A DNA stretch of 51,058 bases, from the NCBI RefSeq assembly GCF_902705855.1, contig NZ_CACSIJ010000003.1, forward strand, positions 1-51,058, given 5' to 3'. How positions within the stretch are numbered: position 1 is the stretch's first letter; each line of letters starts with the position of its first letter. This DNA is from Zhongshania aliphaticivorans. GTDB taxonomy: Bacteria > Pseudomonadota > Gammaproteobacteria > Pseudomonadales > Spongiibacteraceae. The position numbers and the translations under genes were made by a program. The notes beneath the pieces were generated by a model that saw only the letters and a program-made list of their open reading frames with translations, had not been told where the DNA came from and ran no database searches. Shown here piece by piece: positions 33,043 to 41,294 of this stretch.

Positions 33043-34281
33043 ATGCGGAGCTCATCCCAGTATTGGCGATATTTTCGTTATGCATTGCCCGGTTTACCTC
33101 TTGCCGCATTGGGCCTTCCCTTCTATATCTACGCGCCGCTGTGGTTGGCCGAACAGGGCGGTTATGGCTACACCTTAATTGGCGCCATTTTTTTCTTAGC
33201 GCGAATCAGCGATGTCGCTAGCGATTTACCCGTCGGTGCTTGGGTAGACCGTCGCGGTAGTCATCGCATGCTGTGGCTAGGGTCATGGTTATTGATCGCC
33301 GCCAGCGCAGTGGCATTGATAGCACTGCCACACCCTTGGCCATCAAGTGTACTAGCCCTTGCGCTGGTATTACTCATGCTGGGTTGGACGGGTATTACTG
33401 TACCTTGGTTGGCCTTGCCTGTGAACTTGTCGCGCAACAATATTGATCGATTACGTTATAACAGCAGTCGCGAGGGGATGTTGTTATTCGGCACGCTTTT
33501 AGCCATGTTGGCACCGGCTATGTTAGCGCCCGCAATGCTGCCCTCGGCGCTGGTCGTATTGCTATTTGTACTACTTATTGCGGTTGTTTTGCAGGGTAGT
33601 CAGGTCGCAGCGGCGTCGGCCAGTCCGACCTTAGGCTTCAAGGTGCTATTAGGCGATACGCGGGTGAGAAAATTGGCCCTGCCGTGGTTTGTGAATATGT
33701 TAGCCAATGCGATCCCCGGCACGGTGTTGCTGCTCTTTATGCGAGAAGTTTTGCATGCAGAAGATGCCGTGCCACTTGCCTTATTGAGTTATTTTTTGGC
33801 GGGTTTAATCGGTGTGCCATTTTGGTATTTCTTAGCGAAGAAGCTTGGCGATGTGCTGTCGTGGCGAATTGGCCTGTGTAGCTCGGCGATTTTATTCAGT
33901 TTTGCGGCCTTGCTCGGCGAGGGCGACGTGGCGTGGTTTATTGCGATTAGTGTTGGTACGGGGCTGGCGCTGGGGGCTGACCAAGCACTGCCATCGGCCA
34001 TGCAAACAGGCCTCGCACAAGATTTGTCTAAAGAACACAATGGCGCGGCCATTGGCGCACGCATGTTTGCCCTGTGGAGTATGTTGAGCAAGGCGGCAAT
34101 GGGTTTAGCTGTGGGAGTGTCGTTTTTGTGGCTCGGCAGCCAAGCCGAGATGACCATACCGCCGGTATGGGCCATCACCGCCGTTTATGTTGTAGCACCA
34201 GTGGTATTGAAATTATTGGTGTTTTTTATGCTGGGACGATCACCGCTAGCCTACCAAGGAGAAAAGCCCGTTTATGAATAA
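33043..34281 (+). CDS. MFS transporter (GPH/melibiose-carrier-like)
   Basis: This 412-residue membrane carrier has about 12 hydrophobic segments. The N-terminal FRYALPGLPLAALGLPFYIYAP and the loop SDVASDLPVGAWVDRRGSHR resemble the MFS_2 (glycoside-pentoside-hexuronide) group. Members encoded in Cfa/DUF1365 loci are usually annotated only as MFS; they may flip or export a lipid rather than a sugar, but no direct evidence exists here. Its 3' end overlaps the next gene by 8 bases, so the two are probably co-translated. It is divergent from the FAD/DUF1365/Cfa unit and likely shares its regulation. Confidence 0.85.
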   Translation: MRSSSQYWRYFRYALPGLPLAALGLPFYIYAPLWLAEQGGYGYTLIGAIFFLARISDVASDLPVGAWVDRRGSHRMLWLGSWLLIAASAVALIALPHPWPSSVLALALVLLMLGWTGITVPWLALPVNLSRNNIDRLRYNSSREGMLLFGTLLAMLAPAMLAPAMLPSALVVLLFVLLIAVVLQGSQVAAASASPTLGFKVLLGDTRVRKLALPWFVNMLANAIPGTVLLLFMREVLHAEDAVPLALLSYFLAGLIGVPFWYFLAKKLGDVLSWRIGLCSSAILFSFAALLGEGDVAWFIAISVGTGLALGADQALPSAMQTGLAQDLSKEHNGAAIGARMFALWSMLSKAAMGLAVGVSFLWLGSQAEMTIPPVWAITAVYVVAPVVLKLLVFFMLGRSPLAYQGEKPVYE

Positions 34282-34822
34282 GCACATAAAAGTTTTTTTG
34301 GCTGCGGCCTTGCTGTTTAGTCACTCTTTAGTGTTTGCCGCAGATTGGCGCACGGTGAGCAGTGAGACGTATACCCTGTTGTGGAAAGATCTGACCTTTA
34401 CGCAGCTCAAGGTTGACCCCAATCAAAAATTTCCCGAAAGCGGCAACATATTAGATCCGGCCTACGCCAAGCAGATTGTTATTGAATACAAAGTTGGGGT
34501 GTCGGCGGAGCGCTTTCGCAAAATGACCAATAAGGCATTGGCGGGCGCCTTCAGCGCTGAGACGCTAGCTGCGGCAGCGGAGGATATTGCGAGGTTTTGC
34601 ACTTGGTATATTGCCGTTGAAAAGGGTGACAGCTACCAATTAACGTGGTTGCCGAAAGAGGGCCTTACCTTGACGATGAACGATACTGATCTCGGCACAA
34701 TCAACTCGTCAGAGTCGGCTGCGTTAATATTAAGCGTATGGCTGGGGCGGGCTGCGGTCAGCGAAGATCAGCGTGACACCATGCTCGCCGCATGGCGAAA
34801 GGCATTGGCTGATAACAAGTGA
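34274..34822 (+). CDS. Chalcone-isomerase-like periplasmic protein
   Basis: This 182-residue protein has a signal peptide (about 1-22, cleaved near VFAAD) followed by a domain resembling the bacterial chalcone-isomerase-like family: LWKDLTFTQLKVDPNQ..., KQIVIEYKVGVSAERFRKM and INSSESAALILSVWLG. The plant relatives include fatty-acid-binding proteins, and the bacterial ones commonly accompany Cfa/DUF1365 genes, so a role in handling acyl chains is likely though unproved. It overlaps the MFS gene by 8 bases and is last in its transcript. Confidence 0.78.
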   Translation: MNKHIKVFLAAALLFSHSLVFAADWRTVSSETYTLLWKDLTFTQLKVDPNQKFPESGNILDPAYAKQIVIEYKVGVSAERFRKMTNKALAGAFSAETLAAAAEDIARFCTWYIAVEKGDSYQLTWLPKEGLTLTMNDTDLGTINSSESAALILSVWLGRAAVSEDQRDTMLAAWRKALADNK

Positions 34823-34843
34823 CATTAGTGTTGGCGGTGTGGC

Positions 34844-34871
34844 TGATGACCCTCCCGCGAAAGGGTCATCA
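34844..34871. terminator. Hairpin between convergent chalcone-isomerase-like and KAS III genes
   Basis: A perfect 10-bp stem, TGATGACCCT (34844-34853) with AGGGTCATCA (34862-34871), has an 8-base loop. It lacks a T tract on either side, but its position between two convergent stops fits a shared terminator. Confidence 0.55.
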
Positions 34872-34877
34872 AAGCGG

Positions 34878-36002
34878 CTAGCGCTTTTTAAGTATCAGGC
34901 TGCCGATAGAGTAACCGGCGCCAAATGAGCAAATTACGCCAATATCGCCGGCGGCTAAATCCTCATGGTGTTTAGCAAAGGCAATAATAGAACCCGCTGA
35001 GGCGGTATTGGCATACTCGTCGAGAACAATCGGCGCCTCTTCAAGTGTGGCGTCACGCCCTAATAATCGTTTGCTGATCAAAAGATTCATATTGATATTG
35101 GCTTGATGCAGCCACCAGCGCTTTAAATCAACGACCTGAATGTCGTTGCTGCGCAAATGAGTCTCAATGTGGTCAGCGGCCATGGGGCAGACTTCTTTAA
35201 ATACTTTGCGACCATTCTGATGAAATAGTTTGTCCGCCGCATACGGGTCTTCGTCAGTCACGCGAGTGGTGTAGCCAAAGTTCGAGCGAATATTATTGGA
35301 GTATGAGGTCACACATTTAGTGCTCACAACATCAAAGGCGTGGGCAGACGTGCAGGATTCACTACTTTCTACCACCACGGCCGTTGCTACATCACCAAAG
35401 ATAAAGTGTGAGTCCCTGTCCATGAAATTCACTTGTGGAGAGGTAAGCTCAGGATTTATGACTAGTACACCCTTGGAGGTACCGCACTTTATTGCGTCAA
35501 CCGCCCGTTCTAGGCCAAAGGTGGCCGCAGAGCAGGCGACTAACATATCAAATCCAAACCCTTCAATTCCTAACGCGGCTTGTACTTCGATGGCAATGGC
35601 AGGGTATGAGCGCTGCGTGTAGGCGCAGGACACAATCACCATATCAATATCAGCGGCGGTTTTGTTTGCAGCAGTGAGTGCTTTTTTCGCGGCGGCAATG
35701 GCCATTTCTGCTTGATGTGAGACTTGCCCGTCGTCGCGTATTTCAAGCAGCGGACGCATACGATGGATATCTAAAACGCCTTCTTTCGAGTAGACGTAGC
35801 GACTTTTAATGCCAGATGCTTTTTCAATAAAAGCGGGGCTAGAAAGTGGCTTTGCTGCTAGCTCTCCGGCTTCAATGGTTGCTTGGTTTTGCTGGTTAAA
35901 ATGCTCCGCCCAAGCGTTGTAACTTTCGACTAGTTCTTCGTTGCTAATGCTATTTTCTGGAGTCCATAGGCCCACCCCGCTAATAACGACTGAGGAGTTC
36001 AT
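34878..36002 (-). CDS. Beta-ketoacyl-ACP synthase III, PA3286-like
   Basis: This 374-residue KAS III has Cys157 (LVACSAATFG), His in WWLHQANINMN and Asn in YANTASAGSIIAF. The long N-terminal insertion (YNAWAEHFNQQNQATIEAGE, then FIEKASGIKSRYV) is typical of the Pseudomonas PA3286 type, which condenses medium-chain acyl-CoA from beta-oxidation with malonyl-ACP and so feeds fatty acid synthesis. It sits divergent from fadE with a 262-bp shared upstream region, which supports that shunt. The family match is from memory of the PA3286 sequence. Confidence 0.88.
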   Translation of the reverse strand: MNSSVVISGVGLWTPENSISNEELVESYNAWAEHFNQQNQATIEAGELAAKPLSSPAFIEKASGIKSRYVYSKEGVLDIHRMRPLLEIRDDGQVSHQAEMAIAAAKKALTAANKTAADIDMVIVSCAYTQRSYPAIAIEVQAALGIEGFGFDMLVACSAATFGLERAVDAIKCGTSKGVLVINPELTSPQVNFMDRDSHFIFGDVATAVVVESSESCTSAHAFDVVSTKCVTSYSNNIRSNFGYTTRVTDEDPYAADKLFHQNGRKVFKEVCPMAADHIETHLRSNDIQVVDLKRWWLHQANINMNLLISKRLLGRDATLEEAPIVLDEYANTASAGSIIAFAKHHEDLAAGDIGVICSFGAGYSIGSLILKKR

Positions 36003-36264
36003 GTCAGTAATCCCGATATTATTTCAAATTAGATATAAAGAGAGAGTGTGGCCGACATCGTCCATTCAGTCCACATATTGAAATAACAAATGCAAAATTG
36101 AAGATTTTCGCTACCGGCGGTGTCCATGTAACAACACCTTTACGTATTTTGCTTGGCTGCTTAGATGCGGTAATGCAATCGTCGCAGCTAGGGCGTAGCA
36201 TGATGAGCCACATTCACTGATCTAGTGTTTGCCTCGCAAACGACAACAGCTCAGAGAGGGTACT
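36003..36264. promoter_or_regulatory. Divergent promoter region between PA3286-like KAS III and fadE
   Basis: A 262-bp gene-free stretch that must contain both promoters. A fatty-acid-responsive repressor (FadR/PsrA type) would be expected to act here; I could not pick out a convincing operator by eye. Confidence 0.45.
36254..36260 (+). promoter_or_regulatory. Ribosome-binding site deciding the fadE start
   Basis: GAGAGGG ends 4 bases before ATG 36265. The in-frame TTG at 36229 has no such site. Confidence 0.75.
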
Positions 36265-38706
36265 ATGATTGGCCTACTAGCATTTCTTGCAATAATTATT
36301 GTCACCGCGTTTATCTTTTATTTTCATTTGTCTCGTCGTAGCGGCTGTGCGGTGTTTGTTGCTGCGTGGTTACTAGCCGGAACCTGTAGCGAATTTTTTG
36401 TTCATCCCCTTGTGTTGTTAGTGGTACTGGCGGTATTGGCGGTGATTCTTGTCGATAGTCTGCGTATTAAGTTTGTTAGCGCACCGGCAAAAAATGCCTT
36501 GAAAAAAATGATGCCAGCCATGAGCAGCACCGAGCGTGAAGCGCTGGACGCTGGCACCACGTGGTGGGAAAAAGACGTGTTTTCTGGTCAGCCAGATTGG
36601 TCTAAGTTTGAGAAAATCGAACTTTCATCACTTAGCGAAGCAGAGCAGGCCTTTATCGACAATGAAACCGCAGAACTATGCGAGATGCTCGATGAGTGGC
36701 AAATTCACCATCACGATAAAGATCTCTCCCCGGCGGTTTGGCAATTCATTAAAGATAAGGGCTTTCTCGGCCTGATTATTCCCCGCGCTTACGGCGGCCT
36801 CGAATTTACGCCTTACGCCCAAAGCCGCGTGGTCAGCAAAATCGCGAGTCGCTCTACAGTGGCGGCGGTGAGTGTCATGGTGCCGAATTCCTTAGGCCCC
36901 GGCGAGTTGTTGCTGAAGTACGGCACCGACGAGCAAAAAGACTTTTGGCTGGCGCGTTTGGCGAAAGGGCAAGAACTACCCTGCTTTGGTTTAACCAGCC
37001 CAGAAGCCGGCTCAGATGCGGGCGCGATTCCCGATACCGGTGTGGTGTGTGAGCAGGAGTTTAAGGGTGAGAAAGTCTTAGGCGTAAAACTTAACTTCTC
37101 AAAACGTTGGATCACACTGGCGCCAATCGCCACGGTGGTGGGTTTAGCGTTTCGACTGAGTGACCCAGATGGCTTAATTGGTGACGAGGTTGAGCGCGGT
37201 ATTACCTGCGCCCTAGTGCCAGCGGATTTGGCGGGGGTGGAAATTGGTCGCCGTCATTATCCTGGCTCTGCATTCATGAATGGCCCGATTACCGGCGTAG
37301 ATGTTTTTATTCCCATGTCGATGCTGATCGGCGGGCAGGAATATATTGGTCAAGGCTGGATGATGCTGGTGGAGTGTTTGGGCGCGGGGCGGGGTATTTC
37401 ATTACCCGCACTGTCTACCGCGGGTGGCGAAATGAGCTACTTGATGGTTGGCGCCTTTGCACGCATTCGCCGCCAGTTTGGGATCTCGGTGGGTAAGTTT
37501 GAGGGTGTTCAAGAAGCCAGCGCTGAAATTGCTGCCGGCGCCTATATGCTAGAGGCCTACCGCGCTTTAGTAACCCGCGCGCTGGCCGATGGCGCGCCGT
37601 CGGTGCTAACCGCAATGGCTAAATATCATGCAACTGAAACTATGCGTGGGCTGGTTAATCACAGCATGGATATACTTGGTGGGCGCGCCATTCAAATGGG
37701 CCCGCGCAATTTTATGGCCTTGGTATACCAGACCATTCCCATCGCGATTACGGTGGAAGGCGCCAATATTCTCACCCGCTCGATGATTATTTTTGGTCAG
37801 GGGGCTATGCGTTGCCATCCTTATTTGGCTGATGAGCTTGAGGCATTGTCTGACGAAAGCGACGGTGCACTTGAAAGCTTTGATGGCCTGCTGAGTGGCC
37901 ATTTAGCACATACCGCGGGTGTCTTTAGTCACGGATTCCTAAAGGGCTTAACGGCAGGTAAATTATCTAAACCACACTGCGGCAACAGCGAGCTGTCGGC
38001 GCAGTGGTATCCGGTGATAGACCGCTATAGCGCTGTGTTTGCCGCGACCGCGGATTTTGCTTTGTTACTGCTTGGGGGTGATATTAAGCGTCGAGAATTA
38101 CTGTCGGCACGCCTCGGTGATGTTCACAGCCAGCTGGTTATTGCCTGCGCCATTCTAAAATTTCATGACCATCAACCCGCTAGCGAAGCAAATACGCTAC
38201 ACGCACAGTTTGCCTTAAAACGCAGCTTTACGGCGGTAAATACTGCCTTGCTTGGGTTTTATCACAATATGCCGCAACGCTGGCTGGGTAGTGTATTGCG
38301 AGTTCTGTTCTTTCCTTGGGGCATGCCTAATTTTAACGTGTCAGATAATGATATTCGCGCTTTGGGCGATATGATTATGACCCCCAACCCCGTGCGTACT
38401 TTATTGGCGGAGGCGGTGCACGTCAGTGACAATGACTTAGATGCACAGGGCCGTATTCATCGTGCGTTTCAATTGCTAACTGAAATTGACAAGGACTACG
38501 ACGCGTTTCTTGAGCACGATCATCGGGGCCGCTTACCGGGCGAGACAATGGCCGCCAAATTACAGTTGGCGGTTAGCGAAGGTCTGTTTAGTGAAGAGCA
38601 GGCAGCGCGTTTAGCTGAGTACGATGAGCGGCGTTACGACTGTTTACTGACCGATGCTTTTGATGAACACTTAAACGATGTGGATGTGCGCCCAGTCAGG
38701 CCATAA
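36265..38706 (+). CDS. fadE: Acyl-CoA dehydrogenase FadE
   Basis: This is the first enzyme of the beta-oxidation cycle in the large gammaproteobacterial form. From ATG 36265 it has 813 residues, one fewer than E. coli FadE. The N-terminus has two hydrophobic segments (about 1-20 and 25-65), consistent with membrane attachment. The dehydrogenase core has FLGLIIPRAYGGLEFTP, CFGLTSPEAGSDAGAIPD, a GRGISLPALSTAGGEMSY segment and GGRAIQMGPRNFM. A long C-terminal domain follows (DUF1974-like, with SGHLAHTAGVFSHGF and FNVSDNDIRALGD). It is followed after 15 bases by the DUF2007 gene. Confidence 0.95.
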   Translation: MIGLLAFLAIIIVTAFIFYFHLSRRSGCAVFVAAWLLAGTCSEFFVHPLVLLVVLAVLAVILVDSLRIKFVSAPAKNALKKMMPAMSSTEREALDAGTTWWEKDVFSGQPDWSKFEKIELSSLSEAEQAFIDNETAELCEMLDEWQIHHHDKDLSPAVWQFIKDKGFLGLIIPRAYGGLEFTPYAQSRVVSKIASRSTVAAVSVMVPNSLGPGELLLKYGTDEQKDFWLARLAKGQELPCFGLTSPEAGSDAGAIPDTGVVCEQEFKGEKVLGVKLNFSKRWITLAPIATVVGLAFRLSDPDGLIGDEVERGITCALVPADLAGVEIGRRHYPGSAFMNGPITGVDVFIPMSMLIGGQEYIGQGWMMLVECLGAGRGISLPALSTAGGEMSYLMVGAFARIRRQFGISVGKFEGVQEASAEIAAGAYMLEAYRALVTRALADGAPSVLTAMAKYHATETMRGLVNHSMDILGGRAIQMGPRNFMALVYQTIPIAITVEGANILTRSMIIFGQGAMRCHPYLADELEALSDESDGALESFDGLLSGHLAHTAGVFSHGFLKGLTAGKLSKPHCGNSELSAQWYPVIDRYSAVFAATADFALLLLGGDIKRRELLSARLGDVHSQLVIACAILKFHDHQPASEANTLHAQFALKRSFTAVNTALLGFYHNMPQRWLGSVLRVLFFPWGMPNFNVSDNDIRALGDMIMTPNPVRTLLAEAVHVSDNDLDAQGRIHRAFQLLTEIDKDYDAFLEHDHRGRLPGETMAAKLQLAVSEGLFSEEQAARLAEYDERRYDCLLTDAFDEHLNDVDVRPVRP

Positions 38707-38721
38707 GCCTTGGAGCCGTAA

Positions 38722-39030
38722 GTGGAAAAGATATTTACTGACCCCAATATCATGCTGGTTGTGCATGTGCAGAACCAGCTGCAGGCTGAGGATATTGTGG
38801 GCGAATTGCGCAACGTTTACGCGGGTGGCGCCTCTGGTAGTTTGGCGTTTACGGAAGTGTGGCCAGAGCTGTGGATTGATGAAAAACATATTGAGCGCGC
38901 AGAGTCGCTATTAAAGAAGTTAAATAGCGAGCCAGAGTTTGTTTGGGTTTGCGCGGGCTGCACAGAAGAGAACGCCTCGAGTTTTGACTATTGTTGGCAC
39001 TGTGGTGAGTTGGCGCCAAGCGCGACGTGA
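38722..39030 (+). CDS. DUF2007 protein with C-terminal zinc ribbon
   Basis: The protein has 102 residues from a GTG start preceded by GGAG. The DUF2007 domain (about 1-68) has IMLVVHVQNQLQAEDIVGELRN and EVWPELWIDEKHIERAESLL, a small alpha/beta fold related to the PII/signal-transducing ferredoxin-like domain. A zinc ribbon (Cys77, Cys80, Cys91, Cys94: CAGC and CWHC) closes the protein. Function is unknown. It is 15 bases downstream of fadE and so probably co-transcribed with it. Confidence 0.85.
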   Translation: MEKIFTDPNIMLVVHVQNQLQAEDIVGELRNVYAGGASGSLAFTEVWPELWIDEKHIERAESLLKKLNSEPEFVWVCAGCTEENASSFDYCWHCGELAPSAT

Positions 39031-39059
39031 TGAGTGTAATACCACTACAAAGCTTAAGG

Positions 39060-39208
39060 GTAATTGCTTATCTACCTTAAACGGAGATTGGACTATATTG
39101 TTACTACAGATCTTTTTGTTTAGAGCGCAAAAAGATGTTGGGACAGGTACAGTCTTCTGTTGCGTGAAGACAATGCCAAATTTGAAGGGGCCGTTTGGCC
39201 CCTTTTTT
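39060..39208 (+). ncRNA. Candidate structured 3' UTR or small RNA
   Basis: This 150-bp gene-free stretch after the DUF2007 gene holds one hairpin (ATCTTTTTG 39110-39118 with CAAAAAGAT 39128-39136) and ends in a strong intrinsic terminator (39185-39208). The terminator lies over 150 bases beyond the stop codon, more than needed for the upstream gene. TATATT (39094-39099) could be a -10 box but no well-spaced -35 box is visible. It may equally be only the 3' UTR. Confidence 0.25.
39185..39208 (+). terminator. Rho-independent terminator after the fadE-DUF2007 unit
   Basis: AAGGGGCC (39185-39192) pairs with GGCCCCTT (39197-39204) around GTTT, followed by a run of six T residues (39203-39208). 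The leading A residues are only two, so it acts mainly on plus-strand transcripts. Confidence 0.9.
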
Positions 39209-39225
39209 GTGTCTAAACCGCCAGC

Positions 39226-41067
39226 TTAAAGCTGGCTTATATCCCGCACTGCGCCAGTGTCAGCACTGGTAACCATTTTGGCGTAGGCTTTTAAGGCCGC
39301 AGATACTTTCCTTGGGCGCTCTTTCACCGGCTTCCAGCCATCGGCGCCTTTGGCGTCCATTGCTTTGCGCCGCTTGTTAAGCTCGCCTTCATCAACCAAC
39401 ACATTAATGCCGCGGTTCGGTATGTCGATGCGAATAATATCGCCTTGCTCTACCAAACCAATGGCGCCGCCGGCTGCAGCTTCTGGCGAGGCGTGGCCGA
39501 TAGATAAACCAGAGGTGCCACCGGAGAAACGACCGTCAGTAAGTAATGCACACACTTTGCCCAAGCCTTTAGATTTAATATAGCTGGTTGGGTAAAGCAT
39601 CTCCTGCATGCCGGGGCCGCCTTTGGGGCCTTCGTAACGCACAATAACAACATCACCGGCTTTAACGCGGTCGTGAAGAATGTCATCAACGGCGCCTTCT
39701 TGGCTCTCGCAGATATGCGCGGGGCCTTCAAACACCAGAATGCTCTCATCAACGCCAGAGGTTTTTACCACGCAGCCGTCTTCAGCAATATTGCCGTACA
39801 GAACCGCTAGGCCACCTTCTAAAGAAAAGGCGTGTTCCAAATTGCGGATGCAACCACCTTCACGATCGGCGTCGAGTGACCCCCAGCGCGTGTCTTGGCT
39901 AAAGGCCGTTTGGGTTGGAATGCCGGCGGGGCCAGCTTTAAAGAAGTTTTTCACCGCGTCGTTGTCAGTGGTCATGATGTCCCACTGGGCCACTGCTGCG
40001 CCCATGGTACTGGCGTGCACGGTGGGAAGATCGGTTTCGAGTAAGCCGGCGCGATCAAGTTCGCCAAGAATAGCGAAAACACCACCTGCACGGTGTACGT
40101 CTTCCATATGGTATAGCGGCGTATTCGGGGCCACTTTACACAGCTGGGGTATTTCACGAGACAGCTTGTCGATATCTTTCAGGGTAAAATTTAGCTCCGC
40201 TTCTTGGGCGGCGGCCAATAAATGCAAAATGGTATTGGTTGACCCGCCCATCGCGATATCCAGAGCCATTGCGTTTTTAAAGGCGCTATACGAGGCGATA
40301 TTCCGTGGCAGCACGCTGGCGTCGTCTTCTTCGTAGTAGCGTTTGGCTAGCTCAACAATGCGGCGACCCGCTTCTAAGAAAAGTTTTTTGCGGTCAGCGT
40401 GGGTCGCTAACATCGAGCCGTTGCCTGGCAGTGACAGGCCGAGGGCTTCGGTTAGGCAGTTCATGGAGTTGGCGGTGAACATGCCTGAACACGAGCCACA
40501 GGTTGGGCAGGCAGAGCGCTCGTATTCTGCGACTTTTTCGTCTGATGCGTCGTCGTCTACGGCGATAACCATGGCATCAACCAAGTCGAGCTTGTGTTCA
40601 GACAGCTTGGTTTTACCGGCTTCCATTGGCCCGCCAGACACGAATACCACGGGGATATTCAGGCGCAGTGCGGCCATTAACATGCCAGGGGTGATTTTGT
40701 CGCAGTTAGAAATACATACCATGGCATCGGCGCAGTGGGCGTTGACCATGTATTCCACTGAGTCAGCGATAATGTCGCGGCTGGGCAAGCTGTACAGCAT
40801 ACCGTCATGGCCCATCGCGATACCGTCGTCGACAGCAATAGTGTTGAATTCTTTGGCAACGCCGCCGGCTTCTTCAATTTCACGAGCGACTAATTGCCCC
40901 ATGTCTTTCAGATGGACGTGGCCGGGAACAAATTGTGTGAAAGAGTTAACCACCGCCACAATCGGCTTTTCAAAGTCACCGTCTTTCATGCCAGTTGCGC
41001 GCCACAGAGCGCGGGCGCCCGCCATATTACGGCCAGCAGTAGTGGTTTTGGAACGATAAACAGGCAT
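39226..41067 (-). CDS. ilvD: Dihydroxy-acid dehydratase
   Basis: IlvD dehydrates dihydroxy acids in valine, isoleucine and leucine synthesis. From ATG 41067 (GAGGA at 41074-41078, 6 bases before) it has 613 residues, as in enterics. The Fe-S cluster cysteines are in [13 protein letters not shown] and [44 protein letters not shown] is the C-terminal signature. The frame remains open to 41133 but those 22 codons look unrelated. The gene stands alone, without ilvC or ilvBN nearby. Confidence 0.96.
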   Translation of the reverse strand: MPVYRSKTTTAGRNMAGARALWRATGMKDGDFEKPIVAVVNSFTQFVPGHVHLKDMGQLVAREIEEAGGVAKEFNTIAVDDGIAMGHDGMLYSLPSRDIIADSVEYMVNAHCADAMVCISNCDKITPGMLMAALRLNIPVVFVSGGPMEAGKTKLSEHKLDLVDAMVIAVDDDASDEKVAEYERSACPTCGSCSGMFTANSMNCLTEALGLSLPGNGSMLATHADRKKLFLEAGRRIVELAKRYYEEDDASVLPRNIASYSAFKNAMALDIAMGGSTNTILHLLAAAQEAELNFTLKDIDKLSREIPQLCKVAPNTPLYHMEDVHRAGGVFAILGELDRAGLLETDLPTVHASTMGAAVAQWDIMTTDNDAVKNFFKAGPAGIPTQTAFSQDTRWGSLDADREGGCIRNLEHAFSLEGGLAVLYGNIAEDGCVVKTSGVDESILVFEGPAHICESQEGAVDDILHDRVKAGDVVIVRYEGPKGGPGMQEMLYPTSYIKSKGLGKVCALLTDGRFSGGTSGLSIGHASPEAAAGGAIGLVEQGDIIRIDIPNRGINVLVDEGELNKRRKAMDAKGADGWKPVKERPRKVSAALKAYAKMVTSADTGAVRDISQL

Positions 41068-41073
41068 AAATAA

Positions 41074-41078
41074 TCCTC
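41074..41078 (-). promoter_or_regulatory. Ribosome-binding site deciding the ilvD start
   Basis: GAGGA on the minus strand, 6 bases before ATG 41067. Confidence 0.75.
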
Positions 41079-41294
41079 GTAGGCAGTCGCCAAGCCTTGT
41101 CTTGCTATAGTGTAAAGTGCGCCAGTTTAACACAGCGTGCGGCTGGCCCGCATGATGTAAAACGCGGGGAATTTACGTCGCTAATGCGCTAATCTGCGTA
41201 TAGTAAGTAAATGATCTACCTTGTTGGAACAGGGGTCAATTCTGCGAGTGATCGTGGTCATTACATAAAAACAGATTAGCCGTGGAGTTAAATA

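Noticed and set aside
38939-39229. A 96-codon plus-strand ORF beginning inside the DUF2007 gene and running through the terminator
   Set aside because: It starts in another frame of a real gene and reads through a clear intrinsic terminator; its composition is that of a chance frame.
41134-41294. A riboswitch or attenuator upstream of ilvD
   Set aside because: The 161-bp region shows no leader peptide rich in Ile/Val/Leu on the minus strand and no strong hairpin-plus-T-tract, so I did not call one.
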